A DNA stretch of 64,000 nucleotides from Paraphaeosphaeria minitans (taxonomy: Eukaryota; Ascomycota; Dothideomycetes; Pleosporales; Didymosphaeriaceae): positions 1,674,001 to 1,738,000 of the forward strand of contig WJXW01000013.1 of the NCBI GenBank assembly GCA_015832175.1. The letters run 5' to 3'. Shown here piece by piece: positions 56,934 through 64,000 of this stretch. The notes below the pieces were generated by a model, which saw nothing but the letters and a program-made list of their open reading frames with translations, searched no databases and was not told where the DNA came from. Position 1 is the first letter of the stretch, and the number at the start of each line of letters is the position of its first letter. Both the position numbers and the translations under genes were made by a program.

Positions 56934-58047
56934 CTAGCCTTCTACTACGTATTAGTCTATTAGTAGTACTATTTAGGTATTTACCTATTAGTTTAAACTA
57001 CTATAGAGTTTCCTATAAAGGGTAACTTTTAACCCTATAAGGAAAGAGGGCATTTCTAGAAGGAAACTATTTAGGTTATATAACCTTTAGTTTAATTCCT
57101 TACTAGAATAAAATTCTAGAGACTATATCTCTCTAGAAATATACTTTATTAGAAAGAACTATTTCCTACCTCTCTAGGAGATATAGAGTTAGGAGGCTTA
57201 TATAAGCGTTCTAGCCTAGCCTAGTTTGCCTAGTTATAGTTATCTATCTAGTAAAGGGTAAAGAGAATAGGCCTATTACTTTATAAGTTAGGCTAGTATT
57301 CTCTAAGGTTCTATCCTAGCCGTCCCTGCCTGCCTTACCTCTAGTAATAGAGGAGTAATAAGGTGAACTAGGAGTAAAGTCTATGTAAGAGTGATTTCTC
57401 CTAGAACTAAAGGTATACAAAACTAGGCCGTTTAACTAGTGTTAGGAAGGTAGTAGTAGGATTAAATTATTCTAGAAACTGCGTGGAAAACAGTTACCTA
57501 GGATAGTCCCTACTATATAGCCTCTTCTAGATAAGGGAAATCTAGTAGAGCCTAGCCTAAGCTAGTTTTACCACTAAAAAGTAGAACCTATTTACGCCTA
57601 GGAAGGCATTTTTTCCCTAAAAACCCTAGGGCTATTCTCTATTATTAAGAGATAGAAAAGGTTATCTTTATAAAAAGTAAAAAGGGAACAGTTATAAGAC
57701 CTATTATTATAGGCTTTCTATCTAGTAGAAGATTATTAAGGGGTTGTTTAGAGAAAAGTTATATATCTCTAGATAAAAGACCTAGATCTCCTAAGAATTA
57801 AGGAGAAGAAGGCATTTTAGGTTTAATTCTAGATACCTAAAAAAGGTTTAATCTAGAAACCTATAAGACCTATAACTTCTAAAAGTAAACTAGAAGTATA
57901 AGGTAATTAAACCCCTATAAGACCTATAACTTCTAAACTAAGAAGTATAAGGCAATTGAACCTATATTTTAATCTAGAATCTTATTAAGATCTAGAAGTT
58001 AGAGAAGTACTTACCCTACTAGTCTATATATATTAAAACTAGACAAA
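56934..58047. other. CopD 5' region (probable LTR and leader)
   Basis: AT-rich but less TpA-saturated DNA upstream of the CopD Gag. I could not define LTR ends because only one copy is in the window. It contains a 50-bp-scale direct repeat at 57861-57962, several GGCATTT...CCCTAAAAACC-like stretches and no convincing frame. Confidence 0.4.
57861..57962. repeat. two-unit direct repeat before CopD Gag
   Basis: CCTATAAGACCTATAACTTC occurs twice, about 50 bp apart, each followed by GAAGTATAAGG and AATTAAAC or AATTGAAC. It may be part of the CopD LTR. Confidence 0.75.
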
Positions 58048-59240
58048 ATGGGAGACTCTCTATTTAAAATCCTAAGTGAAGTGGTTCTAAGAACTACAAA
58101 ATTTGGTCTATTAGAATAGAGGTCTACCTTATTAAAGAGGGTTATCTAGAGGTTATGTCTAGTAATATTCAAGACCTAACTCTAGAACAATAAGCCGTTC
58201 TACAGGAAAAAGCTTCTAAAGCTACTAGTATTTTAAAACTTTCCTTAGAAGATGGCCCTCTAGTACAAACTAGGTTTATAATAAATTCCTATATACTTTG
58301 GAATAAGTTAAAAGAACTTTATGAGCTAACAGGATTTAGTAGTGAATTTATACTAAGTAAAGACCTTATTAACACTACTTTAACTAGCTATAAAAATAAT
58401 CTAGAAAGCTACGTTAATAGCTTTAAGAGGCTAGTAAATAACCTAGAGGCCAAGTCTATTAATCTTCCTAAAAAATTCCTAGTAGCCCTACTTCTAAACA
58501 ATCTAAATAGTAGGGATTATGAGTATATTATTGCAGTTATTACTTAATTTATTAGGATAAATAATAAAAAGAAAGAAGACCAAGATTTAGATTCTATAGT
58601 AAGCCAGCTCCTCGACGAATCTAGGAGACTAAGTTCTATAAGAAAAGGCTCTACTAATAGTAATTTACTTCCTAGAGTAAATAATAATAACTCTAGAGAA
58701 GCTAAAGACATAGAAATGTCTATGCCTACTAGAGGAAATAGTAAAAAAGACCTTTGTTCCTACTGTAGTAAAGAGGGACATATAAAGTCTAATTGCTAGG
58801 TTAAATTTCCTAATAAAAAGCCTAAAAACTATAAGGCTAGAAAGGGAAAGTTTAATAAAGAAAGTAGTAATAATACTCTTCTAAAAGAAAAAGATAGAGA
58901 GACTATTCTTACTACTAAAAAACCCAAAAATAAGTCTAAAGAAATAGACTTTATACTAGATTCTGGCGCAACTATACATACTTATTATATAAAAGAGTTA
59001 TTTACTACTTTAGAACCTACAGATACCTCTATTAAATAGGGAAATTCTAATAGCTCTATAGTAGCAAAAGGGGTTAGAAATATAGAACTCCTATTTACTA
59101 AAACAAGTAAGAAAGTAATCTTAAGTAAGGTTTTATTTGTGCCAGAACTAGGTGTTAACCTTATAAGCCTAAATAAACTTACAGAAAGAGGTCTAAATCT
59201 AAATTTTACTAGATTAGGCTGTGAGGTTATATTCTCTAGT
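58048..59240 (+). pseudogene. CopD Gag-protease, copia type, lightly mutated
   Basis: From ATG 58155 a frame of 362 codons runs to 59240 with only four stops (two TAA, two TAG). The frame extends upstream through GSKNYKIWSIRIEVYLIKEG (58094-58150), the usual copia Gag N-terminal motif; an ATG at 58048 lies in another frame, so a frameshift or an earlier start is involved. Gag helices such as SFKRLVNNLEAK and ALLLNNLNSRDYEYII are followed by an intact zinc knuckle CSYCSKEGHIKSNC near 58756-58797 and the copia protease motif FILDSGATIHTYY near 58952-58990. A GagC solo LTR then interrupts; the same frame resumes at 59558 (RNILIKGEYKEG) until CopA copy 3 begins. Integrase and RT are outside the window or lost. 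Confidence 0.85.
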
Positions 59241-59552
59241 TGTCTATATAGTTTATCGTACAAATAGCACTAAGTGAAATAGGGGCCTGCCTACCTATAG
59301 GGACCCGCACAAGGACCCACTACTTAGGTTAGCGCTAAGAGGTAGAGACTTTATAAGGCCCTGCCTACCTATAAGGACCCGCATAAGGACCTCCTGCTTA
59401 TGTTAGCGCTAAGAGGCAGAGACTTCATAAGGTCCTTAGTGCCCCTTTGTACGATAGACTAGACGTAATTAATTAAACCTACTTCTCACCCTTTGCACGA
59501 TAGTATACTATTAACCCTTAAATGCTTAATTGCAGATTGAGCCAAACTAACA
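59241..59552 (-). mobile_element. GagC solo LTR (copy 3)
   Basis: 312-bp long-form LTR without interior, TGTCTATATAG to GCCAAACTAACA on the plus strand, the same plus-strand orientation as the LTRs of GagC copy 2. A perfect duplication CTAGT flanks it (59236-59240 and 59553-59557). It arose by recombination between the two LTRs of a complete element. Strand in the element sense is plus by comparison with copy 2; the minus label would apply only if read like copy 1. Confidence 0.88.
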
Positions 59553-59592
59553 CTAGTAGAAATATCCTTATAAAAGGAGAATATAAAGAAGG
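59553..59592 (+). pseudogene. CopD Gag-protease, continuation
   Basis: After the solo LTR and its CTAGT, the CopD frame continues S-RNILIKGEYKEG and is then cut by CopA copy 3. This confirms that CopD is the host sequence for both insertions. Confidence 0.75.
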
Positions 59593-59787
59593 TGTTAAAG
59601 TAAAACACTTACTTCCGTGATTCTTTCTAGATCCACTAATTCAGATCACAGGATTCTTGCTAAGAGGCTCGTTTCTTTTATATATAGTCTGCCCTTTTAG
59701 TATCCTTTCCTACAATTAGCTATTTGTATTCTTTACAACTCTGCTTCTAAATATCCTATAATAGTTTAAGCCCTTTTTACTACAACA
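59593..59787 (+). repeat. CopA 5' LTR (copy 3)
   Basis: 195 bp, TG...CA intact, with GTTATAAGCCTAGCGC primer-binding sequence immediately after it (59788-59803). Confidence 0.92.
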
Positions 59788-59920
59788 GTTATAAGCCTAG
59801 CGCTTAGAATATAAGACAATTCTTCTTACCTACTTAGTAACGCTTAAATTATTATATAACACTCTATTTAGAACCTCTCTATAATACAACCCCCTATTTC
59901 TAATTACAAAAATTATTAAA

Positions 59921-62900
59921 ATGGCAGAAGTATAGCTCGTTAATCGCTCTAGTTAGCCCTACTAGTTTGTCTAGCTTTAATTCTAAGTAAACTTAAAAGG
60001 AATCTAGAACTAAATTAACCTAGAGGCAATTAACGCTCTAGCAATTAATTACATAAAGCTAGAATAACCTCCGCTCTTATAGAAACTATTACTAATTATA
60101 GATACAGCCTCTGTGGCAAGTATTTAATTATATAAAGCAGAGCTTACTAAGTATAAAATAGATAAGAAGAGCTTTCCTTTACAAATAGCGGAATATAGAG
60201 TAGTAGTTTTAGACTAGCAAGTAGACTATACTAAGATACAGAATTTCTAGACTTAGGTAAACGCTATAGTATCGCCTAATCTGCTTACTCCTGCCATAAT
60301 TACTCTAGTTAATACACGCTAAACTACGCTTTAGTCCCTAATTTAACTCTTAAAGGAAGATCTCGCACTAAATAAAGAAGCTATATAGAATAATATTTAA
60401 GCTTTGTACTGCGCTTATCTTAAAAAGGCTAAGTAGGTAAGATAAAGTCCTAAGACCTAGTTTAAAGAGTGGTAGCTCCTCTATTAAAAAGCGAAGACCT
60501 ACTTAATTAGTAAAATTAGTAGACTGCTTACTACCCAAGATTTCCTAGATACAATTGCCGCGCGTATAGCACTAAATTAGGCCTAATTAATAAACTAATA
60601 GCTAATCCAGGATGAGACGCTAGGACGGAATTAGATCACGCTAGACAATCTAGGGAAGGTATTTTCAGCGCTTATTTAGGAGTATTTAATCTAATCTAGT
60701 TCTAATAAAATAAGTGGGGTATTCGCCACTTTTAATAGATTATTAAAACAATCTACTAACTCTAATAGTTCTGGTTTGTCTAATTAGATAAAGAAACAAC
60801 CAAACTATCCCTATAAGCCCTATGCTTATAGGTGAAAACTAATAGAGTGCCGAAGACTTTAAACCGCAATAGCTAGATCACCCTAGGATAGAACATTGTT
60901 ATTTAATCTCACTAATAAAGAAAAATTAGAGATTCTTAATTAATTTAAGCAGCCTAAGTAGTTAAACCTTTGTAATGCGATTACAAAGGTAGAATAGAAT
61001 AAAAAACAATCCTCTACTAAGACTATTAAGTATCCTAGTAGTATTACTGCTACTCTACTAAACCTATTTAATCTGCCTACAGACAATGGAGCATTAGGTG
61101 TCTACTCTACTCTATATTCTAACGCTTATCTTCTATTAGAATATACAATACTAAATAGTGCTGCAGCAGTTCACCTAGTTAACAATTGCAAAAGACTTAT
61201 TCCTAGGACGTTTTAATTATTAAATAAGAGTGTAGAGGTAAGTACATAAAGCCTTCTAATCTTAGGAATTAGTAATAGACTAATTAAGAAAGCTTTGCAT
61301 AGGAAAAATAAGAGATTTATAAAAGATCTGCTACTTTAAGGAGTAAGAGTAGTAGAAGGCTTTTATGTAAATATTATATTAGAAGCTCTTTTAAAGAAAG
61401 TAAAGATTTAGTACCTTAGTTTAGATTACACTTTTAGGATTAGAAGCCTAGAATAAAGCGTTATCTTAGTAGACCTAAAATGCGAGCATAACCTTACTTT
61501 CCTATAATATAAGCTAATCCACTCTTGTCTAATTGTTATAAGTGTGACTACTAAAGGATTATCCTAGGTTAATATTAAGAGATTAAATTCTAAGGACCTC
61601 TAGCACCTTTAAGTAGGGTATATAGGAAGTAGAGCCCTATAAGCTCTAGTAACTGCAGCCTAAAGTGTAAAGATTACTAGAATGTTAAAGAAGGATTACA
61701 AGCACTATACTACTACACACGTAATCTAGATAATCTCTAGGAGACCTAGAGAACAATTACCCAGGCTATTTTACTTATTATTCTAGGATCTATTTAATAT
61801 GCCCACTGCTTAAAATAGAGAAAACTAGGTTTTGCTAATTAAAGAAGATTTTAGTAAGAAACCTTACGTTTTTAATCTTAGAACAAAGACGCTTTCTAAG
61901 ATAATAAGAGTGTGGCAGGATTTCTTAGCTCTTATTAATACAAAATACGAGCTTTAAATCACAAAAATCTACTAGGACAATAATATAGTAACACTTCTAT
62001 AGAGAGGGAAATCCTAGTATAAATTTTGGGCTAATTAGGAAGAGATAATAATTAGTAGACTACTGCCCTATACGCATAAGCCTAATAGCGCTGTAGAAAG
62101 AGTAGGCTAGGAGCTTATAATAAAAGTAATTAAAATACAAATAAGCGCAAATCTACTATTAAATCTCTGGCCTAAGATTATATAAGCGGCATGCTAGCTC
62201 TAAGGAATAATTCCTAGCCTAGTATTAGGCTATTAATCACCTAATAAAACGTTAGATGCTTAGTTTAGACAATATTTTTATTATTTTAAACTAGTAAAAA
62301 CACAATATAGGATAGCTAATCTTCGTCTAAACTAGAGTGCTGTCTACGCCTATAGCTGCTAAGCTTACCCTTTAGATTAAGAGCGTGTAGCTAGGCGAGA
62401 TAGAAGAGGATTTAAAGTGAATCCTAGGGGCTATATTAGATACCTAGTAGGCTATAAAGCTTCTAATATCTACTAAATATAGATTCTCTAGCTTAATTAG
62501 GTAATCACCACACAAAATATAAAATTTAATAAGTCCTTATTCTATAAAGGATTAGAGGAATAATCTATTCTAAAAATAGAAGTGTTAAAAATAGTAGAAA
62601 GCCTCTAAGAAGAAGAGCTAAATAATCTAAGAGAAGTGTATAAAAACGCGCTTAATATTCTTCCTAAAATAAACAAGTATATAAGAACCGCTACTAGACC
62701 TATAGGTGACCTTTAGGTAATTAAAAGTAAAGTAGGACAGCTAAGTAATTAAGAACCTAAAGTACCTACTACTAAGCGAGCTGTAGGCTTAGCTAGCTAG
62801 TAGCTAAGAATTTACTTAAGTAGGAAAGGAAACACAGGACTTATAACCCCTAATTAGACACTAGAGCTAGGTAATCTTAGGGGTAATCTGTTAAGCGATT

Positions 62901-64000
62901 AAGAGATATCTAGTAGCTACTAGAATACTACTAAGAGAGCTGGCCTGCTAGAATCTAGGGATTTAATACCCTATTTATTAGTAGAAACTAATTAGGTTAC
63001 TAATTAACCTAGCGCAGATAACTTAATTACGCTAAATAAAATAAATAACCTACTAGCGCGCTAAAGGCGAAGGCAGATCTATCTAGAGGTAAGCAGAATA
63101 AGTAGGCGAAATTGTGGTAAAGCACTAGAAATTAACTAACTAATAAATCGCTATTTACTATTGCGAAGATTAAGGAAACAAAATAATTAGGATAATTAGC
63201 TAGGGGGTAGGTAGAAGCTAGGTGCTTATACACTAATTGCTAATTATCTTTAAAGTAATCTTAATATAATATTAGAGTACACGTTTATACTAGGAGTAGT
63301 AGAGGCCTAGTCTAAGCAAGAAGAATATATTACACTAAATGTAATAGTATTCGCTTCTATGCTTAGAAAGGCGCCTGGAGCGTCTTATGCAGCTTAGACT
63401 TATAGAGACAAGCTTATACCAGAGCTAACTCTATAAAAACACCTTTATAATTATTTATATAGGAAGCTATTCCTCCTTACCGCTTACAAGGAGATCTTAA
63501 CTTTATAAGATAAAGGTACCTAGACAGAGATTAAATAATTAGAGGTGTTAGAGCGACTACTCCCTTTAAAGTAGGTCTTTACTTATAAGTTTAATTAAAA
63601 TAGATACTTTAAAAAGTGCAAAGCTTAAATTATTGTAAAAGGAAATCTTTAGAAAAAGAATACTCTCTACTCTACTTATACTACTACCCTAGTAGTAAGA
63701 TCTTTTCGATTAGCTATAGCTCTAGCAGTAGAATTTAATCTAGAAATTTTATAATTTAATGTAGTAGGAGCGTTTCTAAATACTCTTATTACAGCTGCTA
63801 ATCTAGTAACTTATAAATTACCTAATAGTTTTAAAAAGCTAGGAAAGTGTATAAGATTAAATCGAGCTTTGTATAGCTTAAGAGATTTACCACTTCTTTA
63901 GTATAAGGAATTTGCAGGATTACTTTAATCTTATAGACTCTTAGCTTCGCTAGAAGAGCTATGCCTTTTCTTTAATAGTAATTAAAGTATTATTATTCTA
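59921..64000 (+). pseudogene. CopA copy 3 Gag-PR-INT-RT(partial) relic
   Basis: This copy keeps the Gag ATG (59921, MAEV). Protease LEYTILNSAAAVHL is near 61133-61176, with the catalytic Asp now Asn. Integrase has a zinc site near 61640-61780 and the Glu region PYTHKPNSAVERVG near 62066-62108. At 62251-62262 the sequence TTAGATGCTTAG is the uninterrupted target that GagC copy 2 hit in CopA copy 2. RT begins near 63400 (KHLYNYLYRKLFLLTAYKEI) and ends at the window border. Stops are TAA/TAG, with a few Gln/Trp codons surviving (for example TGG at 60471). Confidence 0.88.

Larger units (their letters stand above)
59593..64000 (+). mobile_element. CopA copy 3, truncated by window end
   Basis: Forward element starting with a 195-bp LTR (59593-59787, TGTTAAAGTAAAACACTT to ACTACAACA). 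The left flanking pentamer is GAAGG; the right end lies outside. It is collinear with CopA copy 2 without the GagC insertion and ends within RT, just before the YxDD motif. Confidence 0.93.

Noticed and set aside
58985..59263. 92-codon minus-strand open frame over CopD and the solo LTR
   Set aside because: It is the complement of the CopD protease region and runs into the LTR; the plus-strand frame has the knuckle and DSGAT motif.
1..64000. tRNA, rRNA or snRNA genes
   Set aside because: No sequence with a convincing tRNA or 5S fold was seen; the only tRNA-like similarity is the CopA primer-binding site.

Overview
This window is a gene-poor, AT-rich block of nested, decayed LTR retrotransposons. 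It looks like the genome of a filamentous ascomycete (Pezizomycotina) that uses repeat-induced point mutation (RIP). TpA is everywhere, CpA and TpG are scarce, repeat copies differ almost only by C-to-T and G-to-A transitions, and every long retroelement frame is broken by TAA or TAG where Gln or Trp is expected. I found no intact host gene, rRNA, tRNA or CRISPR. Such blocks form AT-isochores, pericentromeres or centromeres in these fungi; which one applies cannot be told from the window.

I resolve five LTR families, named here for convenience. CopA is a Ty1/copia element (about 7.3 kb, 195-bp LTRs, coding order Gag-PR-INT-RT-RH plus an extra 3' module). GypA is a Ty3/gypsy chromovirus (6661 bp, 430-bp LTRs, C-terminal chromodomain, antisense Cys-rich ORF). 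GypB is a second chromovirus (7139 bp, 193-bp LTRs, degenerate chromodomain, antisense ORF starting with a signal-peptide-like segment). GagC is a 3-kb gag-only, non-autonomous element with 238- or 312-bp LTRs. CopD is a less decayed copia-type Gag-protease.

Layout. An unidentified coding relic is the substrate of the left half and survives in four pieces: about 560-2276, 9595-10118, 26781-28454 and 35193-35416. Into it inserted CopA copy 1 (2277-9594, minus, TSD GTAAT), GagC copy 1 (10119-26780, minus, TSD CTAAT) and GypA copy 2 (28455-35192, minus, TSD TAAGA). GagC copy 1 was split by GypA copy 1 (12468-26272, plus, TSD TGTGT), which was split by GypB copy 1 (17703-24841, minus, TSD GCTAA). 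A truncated GypA variant with a different U3 (35417-37590) is cut by a truncated GypB copy 2 (37591-39710). That is cut by CopA copy 2 (39711-50091, plus), which carries GagC copy 2 (42379-45384, plus, TSD GATGC).

The right part is a CopD locus (50092-59592). It is interrupted by a full GypA copy 4 (50268-56928, TSD CCAGC), by a GagC solo LTR (59241-59552, TSD CTAGT) and by CopA copy 3 (59593 to the window end, in RT).

All proteins described are relics. Autonomous GypA, GypB and CopA would each have supplied Gag, protease, reverse transcriptase/RNase H and integrase; GagC would have depended on another element's Pol. The least ordinary content is the set of extra ORFs between pol and the 3' LTR, the chimeric LTR of GypA copy 3, the repeat-unit variation inside LTRs, and the unidentified relic whose frame reconnects once the insertions are removed.
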